This document shows, piece after piece, positions 33,701 to 42,184 of a stretch of DNA of 64,000 bases. The position numbers and the translations under genes were made by a program. Under the pieces are notes generated by a model. It searched no databases, was not told where the DNA came from, and worked only from the letters and a program-made list of their open reading frames with translations. Origin of the DNA: Setophaga petechia (Eukaryota > Chordata > Aves > Passeriformes > Parulidae). Position 1 is the stretch's first letter, and each line of letters starts with the position of its first letter. The stretch covers positions 1,507,001 through 1,571,000 of the forward strand of contig JANCRA010000014.1 in NCBI GenBank assembly GCA_024362935.1, in the 5' to 3' direction.

Positions 33701-35149
33701 TCCGTGCTGGATCCCTTTGTCCAGGGAGCTCCCCAGGCAGCTCTGCTGGGTTTTCCTGCTCTGTGAGTGTGGCAGAAGCTGTTCTGTGTTCTCGTGGTGT
33801 CCCCGGGGCTCCCAGCACAGCCCAGCAGCAGGGCCGGGGCTGCAGGAGGCAGCACAGACCCTTTATTGTTCTGCCTTTTCAAAAGAACAAACACTGCAGT
33901 TCACGCGTTCCTGTGGCTCTCGGTTCCTTCTGCAGAGTGCTCTGAATTTCCCAGCCGTGCCTGCACATTCTAAACCGGAGGAGCAGATTTAGAAATCGCC
34001 ATGAATTGTTCAGAAAGCCTGCAGAGCCCTCGGTGCAGAGGTGTCTCCAGCAAAGCTCCCTCTGGGTCTGCTCCTCTGCAGCCATTGCTGGTGTCTCACT
34101 GCCATCTGTTGTCAGCTCCATGGAACAAAAACCTGCTCAAGTGGTTTTTTTTTCTGGGGTTGAGCATTTCTTTTCTGTAGGAATTTAATTCCAAGGAAAC
34201 AGAAATATTTGCAGGGTGGGAATCACCCAAACAAAAGGCAGGAGGTCAGTGTTGAACTGGCCTTTAACAGGGGACAGCAGGAATGTCCCAGGAATGGACA
34301 GACCTGAGAGAGGGAGGGACAAAAGATTCCTGAAGGCAGAATGGGAAGTGTTTTCTGCCCTTCCCATGACCATAATCCCACATTTGTAATGGCAAAACCT
34401 CAGTGAAATTAAAAACGTTCATCTATCCAAATTCCTTCCTCCATGAATCCCTCTGGAAGCTGAGGTTGGCAGTGGATCTCCTTTTTCTGTTCCACACATC
34501 CAGGTAGCTCAAGAAACATGGAAACAAAGCAAACAAATCGTTTTGGTGTGCAGGCACTGGAAGAGGTGTCTCAGGAATGCTTCCTGCTCCCTCTGCCCGT
34601 GGATTCCTCCATCAAAACACTCATTAAAATACCAGCATTCTTATCTCTCTCACACCCTTGGCCTTGTGCTGCCTTTTGCCTCCTCAGGACAGTGCCTGAG
34701 AGTGGGAGCTCCCCTGGGCTCCCAGGAGAACTGGGGGTCACCAAAACCTCCTGCTCTGGCTCCTCTGTGCTGCCACAGGAGGGACAGGAGGGTCACCAGC
34801 AAGCCCCAGGAGGGGCTGGAGTGTCCCAGCACAGGGAATCAGGCACAGCCCAGCATTTGCAGCCTTTCCCAGCTTTGATTTGAGCACTGTTTGGAGTGGG
34901 GAAGTTTATGAGCCCAGAGGCTTGGGCTGCAAGAGGAGTTTCATTTTTCAAGCAGCACATAAAAGTGTCTTGGTGAGGATCATAAAGAGCTGCTCGGGGT
35001 GAGTGCTTAGCAGATACTTGGTGTGAATCATCTTTCTGTCTGTTTCTGTTTGTTTTTAACAGAATTGGGCCCCTCCGGGCTGCGAGAAGCTTGGGAAGTG
35101 CCTGAAAGCACCAGAGTCTGATCCTCAGAAATGCTCCTGGCCTCACTGA
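620..35149 (+). CDS. GALNS: N-acetylgalactosamine-6-sulfatase, exons 5-14 (5'-truncated by the window)
   Basis: Lysosomal sulfatase that removes 6-sulfate from N-acetylgalactosamine of chondroitin-6-sulfate and from galactose of keratan sulfate; human loss causes Morquio A disease. Ten exons join in one frame: 620-763, 2215-2281, 2389-2516, 3217-3356, 4534-4637, 10555-10691, 13247-13349, 22196-22317, 31838-31955, 35063-35149, giving 382 residues that match human residues 142 to 522 with one extra codon in exon 7. All junctions are GT-AG. Active-site residues visible by human numbering are H142, H236, D288, N289 and K310. The formylglycine cysteine (C79) and K140 lie in exons outside the window. 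Introns are large (9 to 9.5 kb for introns 11 and 12) and hold most of the repeats. Identification is very secure; the gene looks intact in the part seen. Confidence 0.97.
764..2214 (+). other. GALNS: GALNS intron 5
   Basis: Holds a plus-oriented LTR at about 1028-1427 followed by a short CR1-like tail at about 1441-1500. The rest is non-repetitive and shows no coding sign. Confidence 0.75.
1028..1427 (+). mobile_element. Solo LTR of an endogenous retrovirus (approximate ends)
   Basis: Starts TGTAATG and runs through an AT-rich U3-like part, a pyrimidine-rich CTCTCTC stretch and an AATAAA signal at 1292-1297, followed by a U5-like stretch ending near TGACA. This is the usual order of an avian retroviral LTR. 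I could not find a clean target-site duplication, so the ends are approximate. No gag, pol or env frames adjoin it. Confidence 0.6.
2215..2281 (+). CDS. GALNS: GALNS exon 6
   Basis: Sixty-seven bases encoding (R)[22 protein letters not shown] in two parts joined to its neighbours. It keeps the sequon N-L-T that corresponds to the glycosylated N204 of the human enzyme. Acceptor is TTAAG, donor is CAG|GTACTA. Confidence 0.95.
2389..2516 (+). CDS. GALNS: GALNS exon 7
   Basis: Encodes [10 protein letters not shown], then [20 protein letters not shown], then [10 protein letters not shown]. The H in DATHAPVY corresponds to the active-site H236. The exon is 128 bases, one codon longer than I expect for human, and the extra residue lies in the variable stretch before PFFLYW. 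Donor GGGCT|GTAAGT changes the junction residue from arginine (human) to leucine. Confidence 0.95.
2517..3216 (+). other. GALNS: GALNS intron 7
   Basis: About 700 bases with a short GT run near 2612; I see no array, mobile element or coding sign. Confidence 0.7.
3217..3356 (+). CDS. GALNS: GALNS exon 8
   Basis: Encodes [20 protein letters not shown] followed by [20 protein letters not shown] and ISAPKQ. The DN pair in FTSDNG corresponds to metal-site residues D288 and N289 of the human enzyme. Acceptor is CCTCAG, donor is AAG|GTGAGG. Confidence 0.96.
3357..4533 (+). other. GALNS: GALNS intron 8
   Basis: About 1.2 kb of unique sequence; I see no repeat array, mobile element or coding sign. 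Confidence 0.65.
4534..4637 (+). CDS. GALNS: GALNS exon 9
   Basis: Encodes [20 protein letters not shown], then [15 protein letters not shown]. The K of [10 protein letters not shown] corresponds to active-site K310. Donor is GGG|GTGAGT in phase 0. Confidence 0.96.
6530..6787 (+). mobile_element. CR1 LINE 3' end
   Basis: Shows the characteristic CR1 tail: GAATGGCTCCCA, CCAGAGCAGCTGTGGCTGCC, GTCCCTGCCATGGCAGGGGT and the terminal CCATTCCATGATTCC. Severely 5'-truncated, with no reverse transcriptase. Confidence 0.85.
7290..8330. promoter_or_regulatory. Candidate conserved non-coding block in GALNS intron 9
   Basis: Low-repeat sequence rich in homeodomain-like cores (TTAATTG, GTAATTGG, ATGATTAAAG) and a TCF/GATA-like CTTATCAAAAGATTGA, with a stem-forming GGCGAC/GTCGCC pair at 7480-7501. 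It contrasts with the repeat-laden flanks. The call as an enhancer is inference; no alignment was available. Confidence 0.3.
8428..8800. repeat. 40-bp minisatellite, about 9 copies
   Basis: The block GAGGGACCCT recurs exactly every 40 bases (8441, 8481, 8521 and so on to 8761) within units reading GGGACAGGGCTCAGAGGGAC plus a TGTCCT-containing half. Three units make 120 bases, so every frame stays open. Confidence 0.95.
9001..9110 (-). mobile_element. CR1 fragment, inverted
   Basis: Reads as the reverse complement of CR1: CTGGCCTTGAGCACTTCCAG, then GGCAGCCACAGCTT. Short and diverged. Confidence 0.55.
10555..10691 (+). CDS. GALNS: GALNS exon 10
   Basis: Encodes [20 protein letters not shown], then [20 protein letters not shown] and GQLIDR, matching the human VSHQLGSIMDLFTTS region. 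Acceptor is TTGCAG, donor is ACAG|GTCAGT. Confidence 0.96.
12041..12187. repeat. 29-30-bp minisatellite, 5 copies
   Basis: GTTGTTTCCCC begins copies at 12041, 12070, 12100, 12130 and 12159, each followed by TTTGTTCCTGGTGACAAA with one T more or less. The near-identity of units suggests recent expansion. Confidence 0.93.
12785..12868. repeat. 28-bp minisatellite, 3 copies
   Basis: GTGTGGCACTGCCAGCTCC recurs at 12792, 12820 and 12848. Confidence 0.9.
13247..13349 (+). CDS. GALNS: GALNS exon 11
   Basis: Encodes (R)[20 protein letters not shown] and [14 protein letters not shown]. The R of FYYRG corresponds to human R386, a frequent site of disease mutation. Acceptor is TTCCAG, donor is AAG|GTAATG. 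Confidence 0.96.
13400..13628 (+). mobile_element. CR1 LINE 3' end
   Basis: Carries the CR1 landmarks GGTGGTGGAGTC, GTGGCATTTGGGGACATGGG, GGACTCGATGATCTTAGAGG and the terminal AATTCTGTGAT. Confidence 0.88.
13770..13855 (+). mobile_element. CR1 terminal fragment
   Basis: Short match to the extreme CR1 end: GGACTCCCTGATCCTTGTGG, CCCTTCCAACTC and ATTCTGTGATTCTG. Confidence 0.6.
17453..18330. repeat. Large minisatellite of about 19-21-bp units (roughly 40 copies)
   Basis: Units such as TGCCCATCATCCCAGGGAA and GGGGCTGCCCATCATCCCAG alternate for nearly 900 bases. Several frames stay open (up to 284 codons), but the peptide is simply the repeat read three ways, so I do not call it a gene. Confidence 0.96.
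18791..19151 (-). mobile_element. Solo LTR, inverted (approximate ends)
   Basis: Read on the minus strand it shows a CCAAT box (plus 18917-18921), a TATAAAAG box (plus 18864-18871) and AATAAA (plus 18844-18849) in the order expected of a retroviral LTR, with TG and CA ends. No clear target duplication was found. Confidence 0.6.
19342..19632 (-). mobile_element. Solo LTR with a perfect 6-bp target-site duplication
   Basis: The element has TG...CA ends and, on the minus strand, a TATAAATA box (plus 19423-19430) then AATAAA (plus 19405-19410). It is flanked on both sides by CTCCAG (19336-19341 and 19633-19638). A 6-bp duplication is typical of class II (ERVK-like) retroviruses. No internal viral genes remain. 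Confidence 0.85.
19750..19850 (-). mobile_element. CR1 fragment, inverted
   Basis: AGAATCCTGGGGGTTGGAAA and the following bases resemble the reverse complement of the CR1 end. Short and diverged. Confidence 0.5.
20566..20592. promoter_or_regulatory. 22-bp perfect palindrome overlapping an octamer motif
   Basis: Positions 20571-20592 are a perfect palindrome with half-site CATCCAAATTA, overlapped by ATTTGCAT (POU octamer) at 20566-20573. A regulatory role is inference. Confidence 0.35.
22032..22190. repeat. GALNS: 53-bp tandem array abutting the GALNS exon 12 acceptor, 3 copies
   Basis: Copies start at 22032, 22085 and 22138. Each unit ends in CTCTCTCCTTTTTCC. In copies 1 and 2 this is followed by TCAAG, and in the last copy by TGCAG, the true acceptor. 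The array therefore creates two decoy acceptors 106 and 53 bases upstream. Confidence 0.93.
22196..22317 (+). CDS. GALNS: GALNS exon 12
   Basis: Encodes [20 protein letters not shown], then [20 protein letters not shown]. The human glycosylated N423 (N-V-S) reads S-V-A here, so that sequon is lost. Acceptor is CCTGCAG, donor is GAG|GTGAGC. Confidence 0.95.
23410..23858 (+). mobile_element. Composite CR1 element: CR1 end, 117-bp spacer, second CR1 end
   Basis: A CR1 3' end reaches CCATTCCAGGATTCTG near 23671. It is followed by a non-CR1 spacer (23672-23788) containing TCTTTTTCCAAAAATGAAAA, then another CR1-like end finishing at CTCTGTGATT. The same arrangement occurs inverted at 25341-25860. 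Confidence 0.75.
24745..24912 (+). mobile_element. CR1 3' end plus diverged copy of the same spacer
   Basis: CR1 landmarks (GTTGGAACTGGATGAGTTTT, CCATTCCATGATT) are followed by TTAGGAAGATGAATGGATAG and TTTTTCCAAAAATC, a diverged form of the spacer seen at 23672. Confidence 0.6.
25341..25860 (-). mobile_element. Composite CR1 element, inverted partner of 23410-23858
   Basis: Its reverse complement gives a CR1 end, the spacer and a second CR1 end. By eye the spacer and second end differ from the plus copy at only about 8 of 190 positions, while the CR1 body differs more. Confidence 0.75.
26300..26385. repeat. AT-rich microsatellite
   Basis: Runs of TATTTATA and (AT)n, including TATATATATATAT near 26368-26380. 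Confidence 0.85.
27349..27664. repeat. 158-bp tandem duplication, 2 copies
   Basis: The block starting CACAGCCCTCAGGAGCTCTG at about 27351 recurs exactly 158 bases later. By eye I count three differences over the copy, so about 98% identical. Each copy includes an ATC-rich stretch. Confidence 0.95.
28505..28625 (-). mobile_element. CR1 3' end, inverted
   Basis: Reads CATGGAATGGCTTGGATTGG, then CCAAGCCCTGTCCAGCCTGG, the reverse complement of the CR1 tail. Confidence 0.7.
29700..29932 (+). mobile_element. CR1 3' end
   Basis: CCAGAGCAGCTGTGGCTGCC, AGGCCAGGCTGGACAGGGCT and GTCCCTGCCATGGCAGGGGG in CR1 order, ending in GATTCTGTG. Confidence 0.85.
30891..31479 (-). mobile_element. Solo LTR, inverted, about 590 bp
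   Basis: TG...CA ends (plus TGCTGTCTC at left, GTCCTGACA at right). On the minus strand a TATAAA box (plus 31068-31073) precedes AATAAA (plus 30983-30988). The size and order fit a retroviral LTR. No target duplication was confirmed, and no viral coding frames adjoin. Confidence 0.7.
31838..31955 (+). CDS. GALNS: GALNS exon 13
   Basis: Encodes (R)[20 protein letters not shown], then [19 protein letters not shown]. Acceptor is CCTGCAG, donor is CATG|GTGAGT in phase 0. Confidence 0.96.
32146..32392 (-). mobile_element. CR1 3' end, inverted
   Basis: Carries CCCCTGCCATGGCAGGGACA, CCCTGTCCAGCCTGGCC, GGGCACCTGTGCCAGGGCCT and the repeated AATCCTGGAATCCTGGAATC terminal motif. Confidence 0.85.
33378..33622 (+). 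mobile_element. CR1 3' end
   Basis: GAATGGCTCCCAGTGCCAGA, GCACAGGTGCCCAGAGCAGC and GTGTCCCTGCCATGGCAGGG in CR1 order. Confidence 0.85.
35063..35149 (+). CDS. GALNS: GALNS exon 14 (C-terminal)
   Basis: Encodes [20 protein letters not shown] and PQKCSWPH, then TGA at 35147-35149. Twenty-eight codons plus stop agrees with human residues 495-522, and the three cysteines of the human tail are kept. Confidence 0.97.
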   Translation, partial: NWAPPGCEKLGKCLKAPESDPQKCSWPH

Positions 35150-35826
35150 GGGCTGCAGCCCTGCAGAGCTCCCCAGAGGCAGCTGGACATGCAGTGTGCA
35201 ATGCCTGCTCCTGTTGGCACTCCTGTTTACACAGGAAGGGTGTGATGTGTGCATGATATCATCACTTGCTCTTCCAAAAGGGCCAGTGTTTATATTCCTC
35301 ATGCTCAGGGTTTAGCCTCTACTCCTCTCTTCCCCCAGCTCTTTCCCTAAATGGTAACTGCAGTGAGGGTTGGGTCAGCTGGAAAAGCTCTCTGGACTCT
35401 GCCACCAGCTCCAAAATGCCCTGGATCACTCCTGCTCCTTCCACCCAGCCTTGCTCACTCAGCTGCCCCAACAGGAGCCACGGGACAGGTCAGGAAACTC
35501 AGAGCTGCCAGAGAGCCCTGCCCAAACTGCCCATGTTTTGTTTGCCTGTGGCTTGTTGTTTTAACATTTCATTTCCATTGTGAGCTCTGGACATCAACTT
35601 GTTTTTCCTTTCTCCCCAAATCTGTGAGTTCTGGGTGCAAACCAGGGATCCCTGCTGCTCACAGCTGGGGGTTTGGATGCAGGGAGAATGCCCTGAGTTC
35701 CTTCCATGTGTAGCTGCAAACATTCCCAGGTCATGGTTTCAGGAAAGGTGGGGACTGTGTTCAGGTGAGGGTTGGATTGGGGTTACAGCCCCTGCCAGCC
35801 TGAAGGAGCTCCAGGAGAGCTGGAGA

Positions 35827-36093
35827 GGGAATTTGGGCAGGGGATGGAGGGACAGGACACAGGGAATGGCTCCCAGTGCCAGAGGGCAGGGATGGATGGG
35901 AGATTGGGAAGCAATTCCTCCTTGTAGGAGTGCTGAGGCCCTGGCACAGGTGCCCAGAGCAGCTGTGGCTGTCCCTGCATCCCTGAAGTGTCCAAGGCCA
36001 GGCTGGGCAGGGCTTGGAGGACCTGGGACAGTGGAAGTGGGGCTGCCCTGGATGAGCTTTGAGGTCTTTTCCAGCCCAGACCATTCCAGGATT
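35827..36093 (+). mobile_element. CR1 3' end within the probable GALNS 3' UTR
   Basis: GAATGGCTCCCAGTGCCAGA, CCCAGAGCAGCTGTGGCTGT and ACCATTCCAGGATTCTGT in CR1 order, in sense with GALNS. Confidence 0.85.
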
Positions 36094-36413
36094 CTGTTGC
36101 CAATGGTTGGTGCAGGACATTTGTGGGGGTCAGCTGTTCATTTCAGGGCTTTCCTTCATTTCCAAAAATCTGGGTCCAAAGCTGTTCCAAGCCCTGCTTC
36201 CCATCTGGTGCTCTGGGCTCAGAAATGCCCCTTTGGCATCAGCCCTTAGCTCTTGACCCCATTTCCAGCTCGTGCTGCTCTCCCAGGAATTCTCCTTGTG
36301 CAAACCTTCCCAGCCTGGTGCAGCTCTCCTGGGGAACACAGAGCCTTTGCTCAACCCCACAGGGCAGATCCCTGCTGTGCCCTGGAGCCTGTTCCACACC
36401 CTTCCCTGTCTCC

Positions 36414-36419
36414 AATAAA
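36414..36419 (+). terminator. GALNS: Candidate GALNS poly(A) signal AATAAA
   Basis: First canonical hexamer downstream of the GALNS stop. A later ATTAAA at 36982 is an alternative. Confidence 0.5.
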
Positions 36420-36474
36420 CCTGTCTGGAGCCAAACCTGCCTCCTCTGGGCCCTCAGGGCAGCAGCTGGAGGGA

Positions 36475-36685
36475 GCCTGAGCATGGCTGGGTTCAGACTG
36501 AAAGGGGGGAAGTTTAGGTTGGGTATAAGGAGGGAATTGTTCCCTGTGAGGGTGGGGAGGCCCTGGCACAGGGTGCCCAGAGCAGCTTGGAGCAGTGTGG
36601 GATGGTGGGAGGTGTCCCTGCCCATGGCAGGGGGTGGAGCAGGGTCAGCTTTCAGATCCTTCCCACCCAAACCATTCCATGGTTC
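36475..36685 (+). mobile_element. CR1 3' end
   Basis: GTGAGGGTGGGGAGGCCCTG, GCCCAGAGCAGCTTGGAGCA and CCAAACCATTCCATGGTTCT. Confidence 0.8.
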
Positions 36686-37335
36686 TCCATTTGTCCCACC
36701 AGCAGCTCCACCTCCACCCCTCCAGTGTTTTCCACAGCACACATGCCCTGCTGTGTGATGTTGTGCTACCTTAGGAAAATCCAGGTGCTCTGTACCTGGA
36801 AACAGCTCAAACCCCTCCCCAGCTAAGCTTGGAGCTGCTGGAGAGCTGTGCCCTTGTGCCAGCTGCAGGCTCCAGCTGCTGGTTCCTACCCTGCTGTAAC
36901 CCCAAACCCTCCCATTCCCCCATCCCATGCTTTATGTGCCTCCATGGTAATTCCTGCTGTGTGTCCATGCTGGATAATCCCATTAAACTGGAATGAGAAC
37001 AGCCCTTGGGTCAGCTCTTGCTGTTGCACCTCTCAGAAATCCCTGCCAGCATTTCAGGGATCCCTGCACATCCACAAGTGCCATTTGTTTATAGCCCACA
37101 TTCCTCAGGATGTTCCTGCTTGTCCTTCAAGTGTATCACAGCATTTCCAGCTCACCCATAACATTCCTCCTTGTTTAGACACAGCTCAAGGCTGGGCACA
37201 TGTGGCCAGCAGCTCCCTCAGAGGGGAGCTCAGGGCTGGCAGCAGTTGTGGGTCTGCCAGCACTGATAAAACCAGGAGCTCCCCATGTGCTGGGGCTGCT
37301 CCAGCTCTGATCTGGGGCTTCTCCATGTCCAGAGA

Positions 37336-37680
37336 AGGGAATGGAGCTGGGAAAGGGCTGGGGAATCCCTGAGGGAGCTGGGAAAGGGCTGGGGAATCCT
37401 GAGGGAGATGGGAAAGGAATGGGGAATCCTGAGGGAGCTGGGAAGGGAATGGAGAATCCTGAGGGAGCTGGGAAAGGGCTGGGGAATCCTGAGGGAGCTG
37501 GGAAGGGAATGGAGAATCCTGAGGGAGCTGGGAAAGGAATGGAGAATCCTGAGGGAGCTGGGAAGGGAATGGAGAATCCTGAGGGAGCTGGGAATGGAGA
37601 ATCCCTGAGGGAGCTGGGAAGGGAATGGAGAATCCTGAGGGAGCTGGGAAGGGAATGGAGAATCCTGAGGGAGCTGAGGG
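37336..37680. repeat. 30-bp minisatellite, about 11 copies
   Basis: Units of AATCCTGAGGGAGCTGGGAA plus GGGAATGGAG, with variants lacking part of the unit. Because 30 is a multiple of 3, an open frame with a repeated GAGKGMENPE-like peptide results; it is not a gene. Confidence 0.95.
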
Positions 37681-37965
37681 GGCTCAGCCTGGAGCAAAGG
37701 AGGCTCAGGGGGCCCTCCTGGCTCTGCACAGCTCCTGCCAGGAGGGGACAGGGAACAGGGACAGGAGGAGAGTTGTGCCAGGGGAGATGGAGGTTGAATA
37801 TCAGGGAATTTTATTCATGGGAAGGGTGGAAATCACTGGCACAGGGCAGTGGTGATATCCCCAGCCCTGAAGTGTTAAAACCCCGTGGATGTGGCATTGG
37901 GGTCACTGTGGGGCTGAGGGCTGGATTTGATCTCTGAGGTCCTTTCCAGCCTCAGTGGCTTTGAC
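37681..37965 (+). mobile_element. CR1 3' region
   Basis: GGCTCAGCCTGGAGCAAAGG, GGAGGTTGAATATCAGGGAA, GTGGATGTGGCATTGGGGTC and GAGGTCCTTTCCAGCCTCAG, a longer and older-looking CR1 fragment than the others. The 30-bp minisatellite joins its 5' edge. Confidence 0.75.
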
Positions 37966-40900
37966 TCCACAGCTCTGTCCTGGGGCTGTCAGAGCCCTGC
38001 ACTCACTGTGAAACTCCACCAGAGGAGGGAGTCCAGTCCATGGCTGCAGCTCCCTGGCAATCCTGTCAGCCCTCAGATCCTTGTGAGGCAGCAGCCCTGG
38101 TGGGGTTCTGTGCTGCTCAGGAAGGGATCCCCAGGATCAGAGCTGGGCCTGGCCTGGCCACGCTCCTCAGTCCCCAGACTTTGCTCTGGCCACCTCCTCC
38201 TGTCCCCTGCCTGCTGCTCCCTCCTCTGCCCTTTCACAGCTGACTTTGGAGCATCCTGCATTGCCCCTGAACTGGCTCTGAGCAGCCACGGGGTCTGTCC
38301 CCCTCCCAGCACAGCAAAGCCTCATCCCTCATCCCTGGAGTAATCTCAGGACACAGATCCTGGAGGGAAATGTTGCACTTGAAAGCAAGTAAGTGAAGCC
38401 ATGACGTGTCTGTTTAGAGTAAAAGGACATGAAGCAGATCATAAATTATCTGGGTTTAATGTGACAGAGCTTCTGCTCTAAGTTTAAATAGGAATAGTTG
38501 TTTTACAGCTGGATAATAGGAGGAATTTTAAATGAATGCCTTTCCTAAAATTGTACAGATTTAAAAGTTTTGAGGTGAAGAACTCATGAGGAAAAATAAA
38601 CTAATTTATCATCAGTGCAGTCTGTGATTTCACCTGTGAGCCAAGGGAGTGACAGCCTGCTTTGGGGCACTCTCCCAGATTCACCTCCTGGATCATGGGA
38701 CTGACTGGGGTCAAAAATAACTTGGTTTGTTTTCCTGGAATTATTTCTACCCTGTATCAATCTCCCAGCCCACCTGGTGCAGTTCAGAGGCTGGGGGGAC
38801 CCAGGGCCAGCACAGGGCTGGGTTTGGTGCCTGCAGCCCCCACTGCCCACTCAGGGCACAAAGTGGCCACATCTGCCCTTAAAAACCATCCTGAGCTGCA
38901 GCCCTGGAACTTCCCAGCTTGGGAACTGGGCCTGGAGGGATTTCCTGCTCACTCAGGGACCTGCAGCAGCCAAACTGGTCTGGTGGTGGCTTCTGTTCTC
39001 CAGCAGAGACAGAAATGCCAAAGGAATGCTGGAGTTTGGGGCTGTGATGTTCCTTTCTTTATGTTTATTATGCTGAGCACTAAAAGCCCCATCTCTTCCT
39101 GGCCTAAGAGTCCAAAGAATTTCTTTCTTGCCTTTAATTTCCAATTAGCTGAGCCTCTCAAGCCTCCCAGCTCTGCCCCTGAGGCTCTGTTATCATCCCA
39201 CCCTGCGTGCAGAGAAGCTTCTGAAATGGATGGAACTAATAATGGTGGAGGAGCTCGGGCTGCACTTCAGGCTCTGGAGCCTTGATTTCAAATCCTGCAG
39301 CGACAAATGGATTATTTCCGTGGCAAATTGCTCCCTGGGGAGCAGCAATTTGGGGAGCTGAATGCTGGAACTGGGAAGCTGCAGATCAATTCCCAACACT
39401 TGGAGCCAAGGTTAATGCCCTGCAAACTGCCCTGAGTGCAGCAGCGAGGAGAGCACGGCCCTGCCTGGCCAAGGGGGCTCAGGAATGTGTGTGCAAGGGA
39501 AAATGGGGAATTCTGGAACCAGGGAAGTGAGCGAGCCCCATGGATTTGCTGGTAAAACCTGGGGGCTGTTCTGGGGCACTCACAGTGGGATTTGACTACA
39601 AGAAGTGCAAGGAGGCTGTGGGGCTTGGGACAGTGGCAGCTCCCATTCCTGTCACCTCCAGCCCTTCCCAGACATCAGGAACAGCATCCCAAAATTCCTG
39701 TTTCACATCAAGGATCTCCTCAAGGTTGGACACTCTTCTTGTCCCCAGTGACAACAGCTTTGGAATAACCCCATGAAGGAATTCCAGCAGCTGAAGCAGG
39801 ACCTGTGGAAGGTGAGAGCTGAACAGAGTTTGTGGGGAGGAAGGTTTGGGGTGCTGGGAGCTGATTTCTGGCTGCAGAGTCCCCAGCAGCCTCTGGAGCA
39901 CAGGCAGCAGAGAAATCCCTCCCCAGGGATCCTGCCCTTGTCCTCAGCACTGGGAAACTTTACAAACTAAACACTTTTATTCTCTTAAGAGTTCCTTTGC
40001 TTATTCAGCTTCCAAATAACTGCTCTGCAGTTAGAATGGCAGTTAGAATACTTGGAAATTGACTTTTCCTTTTGTTTTCTGGTAGCACTGGATGTTTTTC
40101 TATGTTATCAGGAGGCGACACTGTGGTGCCCCTTGAATTAAACTGTCAGGTTTTAAGAACAGCTCTAAGGGAAGAACTGAAATCCCATTTGGGGTTCTTT
40201 TCTCCTTTGGAAAATGGCTATTTTAAACACCAAGGCTCCATTTGCCTGTTTTCTTTATATCCCCTTCCACCATTTAAAGTTTTCTTGTTGCTTGAAGCCT
40301 AGTTGGGATTATATAAATCCTAAATAAAGGTGGATCCGTAGCCAGAAGCTTGTGGTCTTTTAGGAGGGAGAAAAAGCCTCTGCCTTCCAGCTTCTGCAGA
40401 GAGGAAATCTGGCAGCTCTGCGGGCCTTTGTCCCTCTTGGAGTCACTTAACACCCTCTGGGTGACAGGAGCTTGGTAGCACAATTCCCAGCTGAAAGGGA
40501 GAGCAGATAAAAGCCAGCAGCGAGGAATGCGAGCCAAATCCATTAGTTCTGGATCAGACACAAAACCCAGGCTGGCCAGGGCAGAGAGAGGAGTTTTGTG
40601 TCTTCTCCAAGGGCCTGATCCAACCTGCTGCAGCAGGCAGGAGGTGCTGCCTTGGGCTCCCAGGGAGGCAGAGCCGGATCACTTCTTTTTTTTCCCATTT
40701 TTCCCTCTTTTTAGGGGGACAAAACCAGGTCTGAGGCTTCCATCCCGAGCCCAGGATCTGGCTGGGGAGCTGCATTCTTCTGGTGTTGAAATAAGATATT
40801 TCAAATTTGTTGGGTTGTTTTTTTTTTTTTTTAAAGGGTTTAAAGTGCATGAGTTTCCTTAGCTGAGATTGAAACATTCCAGTGGATTTGCAGGGAAATT

Positions 40901-42184
40901 TTTGTGCTGGTTTTCCCTCGTGGAAGGGGGATGTTGAAATTCGGGCCATTTTGTTCCACTTCACACTGAAGTGTTAAAATCCTGAACGGAACAGAAACTT
41001 CCAGGCTTAGCACAGCTCTTTAATTGCCTGGTTAAGCTGATTAAAGTTAGTTCCCAGGCTTTTATATTCCCAGCTTCTGTGCTCCTTGCTAATAACACCT
41101 CTGCTATCAGGATCCCAAAGCACTTCTAAATCACTGATGGTGTCCAGAAAAGAGCAAAGCCAGAGTTCCCTGGGGGAATGCAGATTCCAGGTGCTGATTC
41201 CTCTGCCAGGCACCAGCACTCTGAGCCACGGGCGGATGTGGAGTCACCTCCCGGCTGATATTCCAGAGCCCTTTGACATCACATTTGGAAAGGGGTCCTA
41301 GGAAAGTTCTGTGCAGATGGAAATTGCAGTAGGAGTCAGCAGTGTTGTTTGAAAGGTGGAACAATCACAAGGAAAACTGATTTCCTTGGGGTGTTCCAGT
41401 CCGGTCTGTGCTGGTGGGTGCAGTTGGAATCCTTGGGGATGGGGGATAAGTGAGGAGTTCAACAGGAATCTCAGGAATGTTGTCTTTTAACCATGATTTC
41501 GGGCAGCTGGGTCACTGCAAGTCCAGTTTGGTGTAACCTTTGTGCCCTTCCCAGCAGAGCAGATGGGGACAGACTGATCCCACATCCAGGAGGGGAGCAC
41601 TCAGTGGGGGCACCCAGCAGCTCATCCTGCTGAAGGTTTGCCAGGGCTTGGCTGGGATGAAGGGCCTGGGAACCTCACTCAGCCTCCAGGGAAATCTGCT
41701 GGAGTCTCCTGCAGCGAGGGTGGGACCCTGGGGGGGTCACAAACAGGACAGGGGTGACACAGACCCCCCGTTCCGGCCCCTGCGTTAGTGAGAGGCAGCA
41801 GCAGAGCTGCCTGGCAGGCTGAAAAGATCCTTTTTCCCAGGAAATAAACTCCTGCTTATTTATTTCCACGAGTAGGCAGATAAATTCCATCAGCAATTCC
41901 ATCTGCCAGGAAGAAGAGGAGTTGCTGGAACGGCTCCTTGTCCAGTGTGTGCTGTAAGGTCAGCCCAGGAACCCGTCCAGCTCGGGGCAGGGAGCGCGAG
42001 CGCCGCGGGCCCCGGCTCCCTGCACGGCCCCGGCCTTCCTCCCCCTCTGCTGCCCTGCAGCAGCTGCCCAGGAGGATCCTTCTGGTGCCAGAGAGATAAT
42101 CTGAGCTCAGGGAAAGCCTCAGTTCGTGGGGGAATGGTTGTGAAGGGAGCACGGGCTGTCTCTGGCAGCAGAGGGAGTTCACCC
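37966..42184. other. Spacer between GALNS and APRT
   Basis: About 4.2 kb of largely unique sequence. I see no splice-linked coding blocks, arrays or recognisable mobile element. The parts near 40320-40560 and 40970-41310 are low-repeat and could be regulatory. Confidence 0.5.

Larger units (their letters stand above)
31956..35062 (+). other. GALNS: GALNS intron 13
   Basis: About 3.1 kb with CR1 copies at 32146-32392 (inverted) and 33378-33622 (plus). The part at about 32690-32990, with AATAAA-like runs, may be an old LTR, but I could not establish its ends. Confidence 0.7.
35150..36430 (+). other. GALNS: GALNS 3' UTR (inferred)
   Basis: No AATAAA occurs between the stop and 36414, so the 3' UTR should run about 1.28 kb. 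If so it includes the CR1 at 35827-36093. Confidence 0.55.
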
